DNA from: BOG-1363 sp043775355
Lineage (GTDB): Bacteria; Planctomycetota; UBA11346
Assembly (NCBI GenBank): GCA_043775355.1
Contig: JAYVSL010000235.1
Location: forward strand, 1-18,305
Direction: 5' to 3'
Length of the DNA: 18,305 bases
Positions 9,633-18,195 of the stretch are shown here, piece by piece; the first letter of the stretch is position 1; each line of letters begins with the position of its first letter. Below the pieces are notes generated by a model. The model was not told where the DNA came from, searched no databases, and saw only the letters and a list, made by a program, of their open reading frames with translations. The position numbers and the translations under genes were made by a program.

Positions 9633-12600
9633 CAAGCTTCACCGTCGTTGTGGCGTTCGATCACCTCGGACTTGGCTTGTTTGGCCATCAAAGAGCGCAA
9701 TTCATTGGCGATGCCGCCCAAATGTTCGCGCGCGGAAAGACTCTGACCGATGATGGCGCCGATGGCTTCGATCGCTGGAATCAAGGTTTTCTCGATCACT
9801 TGAATCTGCTGAGCGTAAAGATTGGCGTAGTATTTTGGCAACGTATTAATGATTTCGACTTTGGGCGCTGGGATAACCGTTGGAGTACTGGCCGACGCTG
9901 CCGTCAGCGCTTCGATCCCGCTGGTCAGGCGCTCGATCATGGTGGCCAAGCGCATCGCCTGCTCACGACGTTCATCAACACCGCGTTCATGGGCGAGGTT
10001 CGCCGCTGTCGCCGCAGAAACACCAGCGGTCTGTACCGTCGCGCGTAAATCTCCGAGTTGATCCGAGAGCTTGGCCAACTGCACCACGGCTTTGGAGGCG
10101 GGATCATCCGCGCCAGCCAGTTCCTGTCGGCGCGTGTAGATGCGGCAGATGTCTGCCCAGCGTGCGGCTTCCGCTGGCGTGTGCGCGCCAACCATGGCTT
10201 TGAACTTGAGGAGATTCGCTTCTGCGCCGGTCGTCAGAGTCTGACTTTCTCCGGCGTAGTGATCACGAATTATTTGTTCTAATTCAGGAGCGGTCATCAA
10301 CGGCACGACCTTGGCGGCAATCTTCGCCATGTTGCGATACGAACCCTGCAATTTAAATGGTGGTTCCGTACGGTACGCATCCGACGTCGCAGCACTCGCA
10401 ATATAGTTGGCGTTGATCTGACCTAACACCGTTTGCACGCGTTTGAGATGCGTTAGCACCGCGCTGACATCGCCAAGTTCCAACGCCGAATACGGATGTT
10501 CTAACTCGTTGCGTGCCGCTTCGTCACCATTGGCGATGCGCAGTAAACGGTAGAGATCTTGCTGAGGTCGACCCGCCAAAGTTGATAAAACCGGATTCGC
10601 CGTCAGCGAGTTTTCTATATAGCTGAGCGCAAACGCTTCGCCGTGTCCGCCCAGAATATCGCCCAAATTGTAGGTATCGGCGCGATTGGCCAGCATGTCG
10701 GGGATCTTAAATTGCTCGCCGGATTCGGTGTACGGATTGCCCGCCATCACCACGACCACCTTTTTTCCACGCAGGTCGTAGGTCCGCGCACGTCCACGCC
10801 AGACGCCTTCCATGCGCCGACTGCCGTCACACAACGAGATAAATTTCTGCAAGAACTCAGGGCTGGTGTGCTGAATGTCGTCGATGATCAGCAGAACGTT
10901 ATTGCCCATCTCTAAAGCAAAATTGAGTTTCTCCAATTCCTGACGCGCGGCGGCATTGGGCGCCGAAGCAGGATCGGTGGAGCGCACATCGTGACCAAGT
11001 GCTGGTCCATTTATTTTCACGAAGGCCAGACCAAGCACCGAGGCAACGTACTCCACCAACGTCGTTTTTCCGTACCCAGGTGGACTGATCAGCAACAGCA
11101 TGCCCATCAGATCGGTGCGGCGGTTCGCGCCCAAAGCGCCCATTTGCTTGGCCAGATTATCGCCCACCAAGGGCAGATAAACTTCGTTGACCAGTTTGTT
11201 TCGCACAAAGCTAGTGAGCACGCGCGGCTTAAGTTCTTCAATGCGCAACTCTTTGCGCTCGCGTTCAAGCAAGCGCCGCCGATTTTCCTGATAGGTGCGA
11301 AACGCCGGTATGGAACTCGCGGCGAACTGCCGCAGACGCGCTTCGAATTCGTCGACGTGCAAAGTTAATTTGCGCTCAGTAATACGCCCGTGTTGGCCAA
11401 GCAAACCCTCAAGATCGACCTGTGTACGCGCATGCACCACCTCACACGGCAGCCCATCACCAACCACCAACCACGCCGCGATTTCAGCAGCGAGCTCGCT
11501 GTGTGTTGGCGCCTGCCCAGCGATGAACGCGTCCAACCACGCGCGCGCCAAACGTAAGGCGGCATTGGGATCGTCATGCAACGCACGGAGATCTTCGCGC
11601 AACGAATCGAGCGCACCAAGGACGCGCAGATGATCGAGGAATTGTTTTTCCAAGGTCGTCGCCGCACCACTCTTCACCAAGTGGGTCAGCGGCACTTCGC
11701 CGAGTTCCTCGACCAAATAGCGACCCGCCGCGTCTGCCAGTGCCGTTTCTAGGCCGGACTTCTGCGCGACCTCGCGCACGGCATTTGCCAGTTCTGTCGC
11801 TAACGCTGCTGATGCTGGCGTTTCGCCATGATGCCGTCGCAGATCATGAAGGGCACGGCACTGACGTTCCCATCCGGCGGCGCGCGGATCTTTGGTTAGA
11901 GCACGCCAAGTGATAATGCCCAGCGCACGTACGGCGGGCGCGTGACGCAACAGTCCGCAGGTTTCCCGCAGATGCAGCAAGGCTTCGAGGATGAGCGTGG
12001 CGTCGTGGTCGTGAATACCTCGTTCATAACCGTGGTCGTAATGATCGCCGGCCACCGTGCGCACCAGCGCGGTCAGTTGTTCACGATTCAACAGCGCGTC
12101 TTTCAACTTCGCCAATGACAGACCGCCGACACCGGCCTCAGCGGCGGACAACACCTGCCAGGCCAGATATTCAGCGCGGTAAACCTGCGGCGTTTCGCTG
12201 ACTAAATCTTGTTGCCAAAAAGCGCTGGTGGCGGCAAACGTCGGATCTTCCACCGGCGCAAAATAGTCCGTGCCGGTGAGATGAAACCACATGCCGGTGC
12301 GCCCTTCAGCGTCGGCGCGTGGCAGCATGGTTAATTCCATCGCCTGAGTATTCACACTAAAGCGATGACGTCCCAGCTTGACCGCTTCGCCATCGTAGAG
12401 TTCGCTGCGATCACGCAGCGCACGTACGCCATCTTCACGCGCGGCTTTGATGCGCCCTTCGGCATCGTCCCCTTTGACGGAGGCTCCTAAGTTGCGCAGA
12501 TCATCGATCACCGACCGCGCTTTGAGCACCATCGGATCACTGGCGAAATACGCATTCAATTCATCAAGTGCGGTAAAGGTTTTTGCTCGTCTGACGATGC

Positions 12601-14932
12601 CAGCAATGACCCGATCGGCGGCATTGCCTAAGCCGTCAGCTCGTCGTTGGCGTTCGTCGATCAGCGCCTGTTTGCGTGCGGAAAAGCTTTCGTAAATTTC
12701 TTCGCGCTTGGTTGCCAAGTCCGCGACAAAGGTTTCGATTTCGGCAAAGCGGCCTTCGAGCTCTTCGAGCTGAAGCATCAATTTACCGAGGAATTCATCG
12801 CACTTGTCCGGCGTGTCGCTGAGGCTGATCGCGTTGTTCACCGCTTGCGCCAACAACGCTAACTGAGCGGCAAAACCAGCCTTGCCTTCCTTGGTGCCGA
12901 GTTCACGCCGACGCGCTTCCAGCAGGGCTCGTACACGATTGAGCACGGCGTAGACCGCCGAAATTTGCTCAAGAATCGCGGTGCGTGCATTGGCGTCAGC
13001 GATTTCCAAACCATTGATGGTCTCAACCAATAAATCCAAACCGGCAGCCAGGACATCAACTCGCTCACGTGGTGCCTTGGCATCTATCACCGCACTAATC
13101 GCCGGTATCTGCGCTTCAAGCCCAGCTAATTCACTTTGGTAGGTCGCCAGCGCCTCAGGACGCATCAGGAATTCAATCGCCGACGCGCTCAGTTCCTGAC
13201 TTGCCGTGGCCAAGCGTTTATCCAGCGCGTCAAGACGTGCGCCGTCCGCATAACGAATGCCGCGCGCACTTTCGACCGCGCCGCGTTGACGCCGCAGTTC
13301 GGTCAGCGGGCGAACGTAATCGTCGATCGCAGATTTCGTCTCTAGCGCATGCGTGCGCAGCAATTCATGCGCCGCAGCTTCGAGCGTTGCGATCTGACTG
13401 GCTGCCAACGCCGTCAGCTGCAGGACTTTTTCAAATTCACCAATCGCTGCGTTGACGCCGGATTTCACCTGCGCCAACAACGGTGCTACATCACCGGCTT
13501 CGGCAGAGCCAAGCCAATGATAGCTGTCGCCGATGCGTACCACTTGTTTGAGCAATTCCGCGTACGCTTCACGCGTCGGCTTTTGATTGGCGATCAAACG
13601 ATAGAGATTACGCAGATCGCTGATGCCACGCACCAAATCGCGATTGCCAATGCGTCCGAGCGACGAATCACGCACCGGCGATTGCGCCGCGAATTCATCC
13701 GACACAAAAGGCGTCTGCCAAATTTGCATGGCATGCAGGCGGGTTGGTTCCGGCTGCGCGCGAAACAACACCATGCGTCCGTCGGGGAAGAGACTGTAGC
13801 CATTGCAAACCTGCGGCTGATCAACGCTGCGCGCGATCAGGTTGTAGCGCAGAATGACGTACACGCCTTCGGTGTGTTCATAATAGATATAGGCGATGTC
13901 TTCGCCATTCGGCGCGCGATAGGCGCGCACGAATTGCATGCCGGTAAAATCCTGCGGAAAGATTTTGTGCTCGCCGTTCGCCAGGTAATAACCGCCTGGG
14001 AAAATGAAGCCGTGGCCTTCGGGCAACTGCTGACAACTCTGGCCGATAGCGTCGATGCGCACCGCTTCATGAGTGAGCTTATTGTAGACGTAATAGCGAA
14101 ACTCATTCTCGCGGTACGGGCGGACCTTGAGCAAGATAACCGTGTCTAGATCAGCATAGCTAATCTCGGCATCATCCATGCCCTGATGCGGGTCTTTCAC
14201 CGGATCGCTGAGAATTCCAGCGCCGGTGGTGGTATTGTTCTCAATCTTTATGGTGACGTCGCCGTGAATGCTTTCGACAAATACCGTATCGACAATGTTG
14301 ACGTGCGGATGTGAGCCCTGAACGTGATTATCGCGGGTGGTGCGAATCCAGACGAAATCATGGCTTGGTGGAGAAACATAGTCGGCTGAGCCACGATTAT
14401 CGACGTAGGTGCACGAGGTGTGATCTTTCGACAACGCCCAGCGCAAAACCCGCACATCTGATATGCGTTGGCCAGTCTGAAATGCCGCCAGCACATGCGT
14501 GTCACGTCGTAACAGCTGCAAAAGCCGCGCATCTTTATAGTACTGGAATAGTTCGGAAAAATCCTTCTCGAACCCCGCCCCGGTAAACAGCGTCCGCTCA
14601 GTCGCATGAAACACGCCGTCGGCAAAACGTAATTCGGCAAAGACGTCAGCCACGCTGGTGGTCGACTTTAATCCCAGATGAACTTGATATCCCAACACCA
14701 AACGATCACCGACCGCGACAATATCGCGCGGGATACAGTTGTGCTCGGTGCGTATATGTTCGGTCGCCAACAACGTCGTCAGCGATGCACCGAACACCGC
14801 TAAACGCCGCTCGTTCAGCGCATTGACCTCGCTGAGCAATTGACCTGCGACGGCGTCGAGGCGTTTGCGCACGACCTCATAAGTGCCGGCGTCAAGCGCG
14901 GTGGAGACGGGTATTTGCGGCTCGTCAGACAT
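9632..14932 (-). CDS. Giant AAA+ ATPase, 'DNA repair ATPase' (DUF3686) type
   Basis: A 1766-residue protein. About residues 20-450 match the N-terminal region I know as DUF3686, including the hallmark RTEHNCIPRDIVAVGDRLVL near 60-80 and beta-rich segments that could form a propeller-like unit. About 480-830 is helical and coiled-coil-rich. About 860-1230 is a mixed linker. A MoxR/AAA+ module spans about 1240-1480, with Walker A PPGYGKTT (K1289), Walker B LLIIDD (D1351, D1352) and a sensor-like VVVVMAGNPYTESG near 1394. A helical tail follows. No transmembrane segment is seen. The name 'DNA repair' comes from automatic annotation and is not supported by motifs I can see; a remodelling ATPase acting with the adjacent flotillin is more in line with context. 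ATG at 14932 has only a weak Shine-Dalgarno. It is the last gene of the YqiJ-flotillin-ATPase set, 76 bp after the flotillin gene. Confidence 0.87.
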   Translation of the reverse strand: MSDEPQIPVSTALDAGTYEVVRKRLDAVAGQLLSEVNALNERRLAVFGASLTTLLATEHIRTEHNCIPRDIVAVGDRLVLGYQVHLGLKSTTSVADVFAELRFADGVFHATERTLFTGAGFEKDFSELFQYYKDARLLQLLRRDTHVLAAFQTGQRISDVRVLRWALSKDHTSCTYVDNRGSADYVSPPSHDFVWIRTTRDNHVQGSHPHVNIVDTVFVESIHGDVTIKIENNTTTGAGILSDPVKDPHQGMDDAEISYADLDTVILLKVRPYRENEFRYYVYNKLTHEAVRIDAIGQSCQQLPEGHGFIFPGGYYLANGEHKIFPQDFTGMQFVRAYRAPNGEDIAYIYYEHTEGVYVILRYNLIARSVDQPQVCNGYSLFPDGRMVLFRAQPEPTRLHAMQIWQTPFVSDEFAAQSPVRDSSLGRIGNRDLVRGISDLRNLYRLIANQKPTREAYAELLKQVVRIGDSYHWLGSAEAGDVAPLLAQVKSGVNAAIGEFEKVLQLTALAASQIATLEAAAHELLRTHALETKSAIDDYVRPLTELRRQRGAVESARGIRYADGARLDALDKRLATASQELSASAIEFLMRPEALATYQSELAGLEAQIPAISAVIDAKAPRERVDVLAAGLDLLVETINGLEIADANARTAILEQISAVYAVLNRVRALLEARRRELGTKEGKAGFAAQLALLAQAVNNAISLSDTPDKCDEFLGKLMLQLEELEGRFAEIETFVADLATKREEIYESFSARKQALIDERQRRADGLGNAADRVIAGIVRRAKTFTALDELNAYFASDPMVLKARSVIDDLRNLGASVKGDDAEGRIKAAREDGVRALRDRSELYDGEAVKLGRHRFSVNTQAMELTMLPRADAEGRTGMWFHLTGTDYFAPVEDPTFAATSAFWQQDLVSETPQVYRAEYLAWQVLSAAEAGVGGLSLAKLKDALLNREQLTALVRTVAGDHYDHGYERGIHDHDATLILEALLHLRETCGLLRHAPAVRALGIITWRALTKDPRAAGWERQCRALHDLRRHHGETPASAALATELANAVREVAQKSGLETALADAAGRYLVEELGEVPLTHLVKSGAATTLEKQFLDHLRVLGALDSLREDLRALHDDPNAALRLARAWLDAFIAGQAPTHSELAAEIAAWLVVGDGLPCEVVHARTQVDLEGLLGQHGRITERKLTLHVDEFEARLRQFAASSIPAFRTYQENRRRLLERERKELRIEELKPRVLTSFVRNKLVNEVYLPLVGDNLAKQMGALGANRRTDLMGMLLLISPPGYGKTTLVEYVASVLGLAFVKINGPALGHDVRSTDPASAPNAAARQELEKLNFALEMGNNVLLIIDDIQHTSPEFLQKFISLCDGSRRMEGVWRGRARTYDLRGKKVVVVMAGNPYTESGEQFKIPDMLANRADTYNLGDILGGHGEAFALSYIENSLTANPVLSTLAGRPQQDLYRLLRIANGDEAARNELEHPYSALELGDVSAVLTHLKRVQTVLGQINANYIASAATSDAYRTEPPFKLQGSYRNMAKIAAKVVPLMTAPELEQIIRDHYAGESQTLTTGAEANLLKFKAMVGAHTPAEAARWADICRIYTRRQELAGADDPASKAVVQLAKLSDQLGDLRATVQTAGVSAATAANLAHERGVDERREQAMRLATMIERLTSGIEALTAASASTPTVIPAPKVEIINTLPKYYANLYAQQIQVIEKTLIPAIEAIGAIIGQSLSAREHLGGIANELRSLMAKQAKSEVIERHNDGEA

Positions 14933-14978
14933 AGCGGTAGGGCCAGTTCATACGGAGTACGGAAGACCGAGATTTAAG

Positions 14979-15012
14979 CTGAACAACCGCCGTGCACACG
15001 GCGGTTGTTCAG
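14979..15012. promoter_or_regulatory. Perfect 16-bp inverted repeat between flotillin and ATPase genes
   Basis: CTGAACAACCGCCGTG (14979-14994) and its exact reverse complement (14997-15012) are separated by two bases. In RNA the real loop would be four to six bases. The TGA stop of the flotillin gene (15009-15011) lies inside the right arm. On the minus strand the stem is followed by CTTAAATCTC, which is not a proper U-tract. A partial terminator, an RNase-protective stem or a processing site that lowers ATPase expression relative to flotillin is the likely meaning. Confidence 0.8.
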
Positions 15013-17105
15013 GCCTTGTCGTCGCCCGTTTCTAACAGCCCCAGGGTCGCGGCCTGTTTCAGCAAGGCTGATACCTTTGCCGGATCTTTGCCCGCCATGA
15101 GTTTTTGCAGCACGGTGGCGATGGACATATTTTTCAAATCGTTGGACCCGAAGCTGCTCAGGATCGCCTTCACGTCATCTGGCATACTGCGCCCGCCATC
15201 CAAATACTCGCGACCGAGTTGTTGGATGACTTTGCTATTGGCCACCGTGGCATCGATGGCTTTGCCGGTGCCGACCGCATTGACGAAGCGATCGAAGAAC
15301 GCGCCATCGCCGCCGATGATTTCGAACTTGGCGTTTTTGAGTGATTCCGCGAGCACGTGCGAACGATGTTCGGCCATCGAAACGTCGCCTTGGATGCGAA
15401 TCTTTTCGACTTCGACGTTCTTTTCCAAACGCATACGGAACTCTTCATGTTCGCGCGTTTCGCCGTGCAACTTGCCCATGGCGACCGCCTTCTCGGTCAA
15501 GCCTTTGGCTTCAGCAAGCATGCGATTTTCGATCGCCGAGGCTTCGGCTTCGCCAACTTGTTGGATTGCCAACGCTGACGCCTGTTTGATTTCGACTTCG
15601 ATAATGCCGCGCTTCTTGGCAGCATCGGATTCGGCTTCCATGACGCGGGCCTTGGCGAAACCTTGTTTCTCCATCGCCACGGCATCGGCCTCTTTCACTT
15701 TGGCCATGGCCAAGCCTTCGGCGGCGGCTTCGGCCTGATGGCCTTCGGCGCGACGAATCGAAGCAATCGCCTGTTTTTCGGCAGCGGTCTGATCGGCGTC
15801 GGCCAACACCAGTTTTTCACGGGCATTATGCACCGCAGCTTGCTCCGAACCCTCAGCCAATTTCACTTCTTTGATCCGCGCCATTTCGGCTTCTTGCGTC
15901 GCCTTGGTGATGGCAACTTCCTTGTGCCGATTCGCTTCCATCTGAGCGCGCACGTCTTTGATGCGCTCCTCTTCTTCAGCGACTTTCTTTTCGACCACGA
16001 CGCGTTCGCGAATGACCTCGGCGATGTTCTTGCGTTCGATCGCTAGGACTTTTTCTTTTTCGATGGTCGTCAGTTCAACCGCACGTTCGCGGCTAATAGC
16101 TTCCAAAGCACGGTTCTTTTCAATGCGTTCGCATTCAACCGCCACCGCGCCTTCGCGGTTCTTGCCGGCGACTTCCACTTCACGCTGAGAATTTTCTCGC
16201 AGAATACCGATCTCTTGCTCGGCGGTCAGACGGGCTTCTTCCGCACGTTTGTGTTCTTCAAATTGAACCTTCGATTGTTCCGCTTGTTCCCGTGCACGAT
16301 TCGTGGCGATCTCACGATGCTGCTTGGCTTCCGCCTCGGCCTGTTGGCGTTCTAAAGCGAGCAACGCTTCCCGCGCTTCCACGTCTTGCTTCTTGATGAT
16401 CTTTTCGCCTTCGCGTTGGATCTCATTGGCTTTGATGCGTTGCTGAGTGGTCAAGTCGATGATCTTCTTGCGACCTTCGGAATCGAGAATGTTGTCGGGA
16501 TCGAGCAGTTTGAGCGGAGTTTGTTCGAGGAAATCGATCGCCGCGTCTTCCAGGCTATAGCCGTTCAGATCGCGACCGATGATACGAATAATCTGCTCTT
16601 TGAACTGATCGCGTTCATTATAGAGATCGATGAAGTTCATTTTCTTACCGACGGTCTTGAGCGCTTCCGAGAACTTCGCTTGGAAGAGTTCTTCCAGCGT
16701 CTTGCGATCGCTGGCACGAATCACGCCGACCGATCCGGCGACTTTTAATACGTCTTCCGTGGTCTTGTTGACGCGCACGAAGAACGTCACTTTGATGTCA
16801 GCGCGAATGTTGTCGGAGCAAATCAAACCATTCGATCCCTGTCGATCAACTTCGATGGTCTTGAGCGAGATATCCATGATCTCGACGCGATGAAGCACGG
16901 GTAAAACCAGCGCGCCAGTGAAGGTTACGATTGGCTCTTTACGTAGCGTATTAACGATCATGGCAAAGCCCTGATCGACCTTGCGAAAATACGAGCGAAC
17001 GAATTGAATCACGCCAAAAAAGATGACGCTGCCAATAACGAAGGAGGCCACCGACCATATGACCAGCGATCCGCTGCTTTCCACGACAGAAATGACATCA
17101 GCCAT
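15009..17105 (-). CDS. YqiK-type flotillin (SPFH/band 7 protein)
   Basis: A 698-residue membrane scaffold protein. A transmembrane helix lies at about 14-38 near the N-terminus. An SPFH/band 7 domain follows at about 40-240 (GALVLPVLHRVEIMDIS, then ADIKVTFFVRV, and LLDPDNILDSEG at its end). A very long charged helix at about 240-620 is rich in Glu, Ala and Lys with the EA repeats typical of flotillins. A short helical C-terminal domain spans about 625-698. Flotillins form membrane-attached oligomers that organise microdomains. Length and layout agree with E. coli YqiK, with a longer coiled coil. GGAG nine bases before the ATG at 17105 is a usable ribosome binding site. The gene lies 56 bp after the YqiJ/NfeD-like gene, the usual partner of such flotillins, and before the AAA+ ATPase. 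Confidence 0.93.
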   Translation of the reverse strand: MADVISVVESSGSLVIWSVASFVIGSVIFFGVIQFVRSYFRKVDQGFAMIVNTLRKEPIVTFTGALVLPVLHRVEIMDISLKTIEVDRQGSNGLICSDNIRADIKVTFFVRVNKTTEDVLKVAGSVGVIRASDRKTLEELFQAKFSEALKTVGKKMNFIDLYNERDQFKEQIIRIIGRDLNGYSLEDAAIDFLEQTPLKLLDPDNILDSEGRKKIIDLTTQQRIKANEIQREGEKIIKKQDVEAREALLALERQQAEAEAKQHREIATNRAREQAEQSKVQFEEHKRAEEARLTAEQEIGILRENSQREVEVAGKNREGAVAVECERIEKNRALEAISRERAVELTTIEKEKVLAIERKNIAEVIRERVVVEKKVAEEEERIKDVRAQMEANRHKEVAITKATQEAEMARIKEVKLAEGSEQAAVHNAREKLVLADADQTAAEKQAIASIRRAEGHQAEAAAEGLAMAKVKEADAVAMEKQGFAKARVMEAESDAAKKRGIIEVEIKQASALAIQQVGEAEASAIENRMLAEAKGLTEKAVAMGKLHGETREHEEFRMRLEKNVEVEKIRIQGDVSMAEHRSHVLAESLKNAKFEIIGGDGAFFDRFVNAVGTGKAIDATVANSKVIQQLGREYLDGGRSMPDDVKAILSSFGSNDLKNMSIATVLQKLMAGKDPAKVSALLKQAATLGLLETGDDKA

Positions 17106-17161
17106 AATAGTATACTCCGCTCATGTTAGCCGTTGGTTAAGGGTCGGCCAGTAAGTGCGCG

Positions 17162-17944
17162 CTACTGTGGGCGTTCTTTCTGGCTTTCCAGTGAAACCGC
17201 TTTGGCCGTCGTTGAACTTGATGGCGTAAGACTTTCCGCTGGTGGCAGGGCTGGCGGAAGTCCACTTCCTAGTGCCGCACTTTCGGCAGAAACGTGGCTG
17301 AATGGGGCAATGTGATAAACTTGTTTGGACGCGTCGTATTCCACCACCACGGCCATATCGTCGCGGACCATCGTCACGCCTTCGCTGCAAATCACGTTCA
17401 TTAGGATTCCCGCCCCGGCGTTGTCGCAAGTCGCTGTACCAAATTCTTGGTCGGCGGTTCGCGAGGTGATGCGCACCATGCGTCCAATCAAACCTTCTTC
17501 TCCGTGTTCGACATGCTGATTAAAGACCACGCGCAATGGCCGCACGATATAACCCGTCACGATCAACGAGGGAATGGCGACCACAGGAAATAAGGCGAGC
17601 GAAAATAGCGGTCCTGAAATCAACGAGCTCAGCGGAGCACGCAACCACAATTCGCCAGCCATGCTCAGCATCCACGCCAAGAAAGCGAAGATCGAAATGA
17701 TAATCGTCACGGGAACTTTTCCGAACGACAAAAACTCAAGAAAACCGTGGGTTTCATGGCCACCTGGAGCCATGTCCGCATCATGACCGTGGTGACCAAG
17801 ATCATGACCACCATCGCCATGACCGCCTAAATTAATATCCAAAGCACCGGCAAGCACGGTCAGCCAGTACAGCAATACCAACGACAAGAGGCCGGTGAAT
17901 ATAATGGTGGGCAAAGCCAGCAGCGCAGCGAGGAATTCGGTCAT
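17162..17944 (-). CDS. YqiJ/NfeD-like membrane protein with OB-fold-type tail and His-rich loop
   Basis: A 260-residue inner-membrane protein of the YqiJ type (DUF1449). The first helix is about 5-32 (LLALPTIIFTGLLSLVLLYW), followed by the family-like AGALDINL. About residues 40-68 form a loop with seven histidines plus Asp and Gly. Two or three further hydrophobic segments lie at about 75-150. About 155-225 is a small beta-rich domain (EEGLIGRMVRITSR, then DDMAVVVEYD) consistent with the OB-fold of NfeD-type proteins. The tail is Pro/Ser-rich. The frame extends three codons to a TTG at 17953, but ATG at 17944 is the more natural start. NfeD-type proteins pair with SPFH proteins, and here the flotillin follows directly. 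A metal role for the loop is inferred only from composition. Confidence 0.85.
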   Translation of the reverse strand: MTEFLAALLALPTIIFTGLLSLVLLYWLTVLAGALDINLGGHGDGGHDLGHHGHDADMAPGGHETHGFLEFLSFGKVPVTIIISIFAFLAWMLSMAGELWLRAPLSSLISGPLFSLALFPVVAIPSLIVTGYIVRPLRVVFNQHVEHGEEGLIGRMVRITSRTADQEFGTATCDNAGAGILMNVICSEGVTMVRDDMAVVVEYDASKQVYHIAPFSHVSAESAALGSGLPPALPPAESLTPSSSTTAKAVSLESQKERPQ

Positions 17945-18014
17945 GCGCGGCAATCTAGAAGCCCTTCGGCAAAGGTCATGCGGAATCGACCCGGCAACGT
18001 CAGGACAATTCAGG

Positions 18015-18195
18015 AGCTGTCTGAAAATACAGAAATGAACAGGAATGAACAGGAATGAACAGGAGTGCGCGGAGGCGCAGAGGTAAAGAAGGCTCAGATT
18101 CGACGACAGAGCTTGGTCTTTTTCTCTTTCGCTGTGATCTCATGATGGCTCTGCGCCTCCGCGCACTCCTGTTCCATCTGCCTTTTAAGACAGCT
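18015..18195. repeat. MITE-like palindromic element with nested inverted repeats
   Basis: Outer arms AGCTGTCTGAAAA (18015-18027) and TTTTAAGACAGCT (18183-18195) pair at 12 of 13 positions. Inside, a perfect 26-bp inverted repeat lies at 18057-18082 and 18149-18174, with the core CGCGGAGGCGCAGAG. No transposase is encoded. It resembles the dispersed C-GGAG-C-CAGAG palindromes that I recall from intergenic regions of many environmental bacteria. No target-site duplication is obvious. Confidence 0.7.
18034..18063. repeat. Three tandem copies of a 10-bp unit
   Basis: AATGAACAGG occurs three times head to tail (18034-18043, 18044-18053, 18054-18063), running into the left 26-bp inverted-repeat arm. 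A 10-bp period equals about one helical turn, but slippage within a mobile repeat is the simpler explanation. Confidence 0.9.

Noticed and set aside
13349..14149. 266-codon plus-strand ORF opposite the ATPase gene
   Set aside because: It lies wholly antisense to the conserved DUF3686 region, shows no domain or ribosome binding site, and has the Arg/His-rich composition of a shadow frame.
14992..15738. 248-codon plus-strand ORF opposite the flotillin gene
   Set aside because: It mirrors the alanine/glutamate-rich coiled coil and is Ser/Ala-rich as a result. The minus-strand flotillin reading is clearly the real one.
17106..17125. TATACT before the flotillin as a -10 box
   Set aside because: It lies only a few bases from the ATG and would imply a leaderless transcript. 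The best -35-like hexamer (TTAACC) is about 20 bases away, which is too far. The GGAG beside it fits a ribosome binding site.
17945..17953. TTG start three codons before the ATG of the YqiJ-like gene
   Set aside because: ATG at 17944 begins a natural membrane-protein N-terminus, and no better ribosome binding site favours the TTG.
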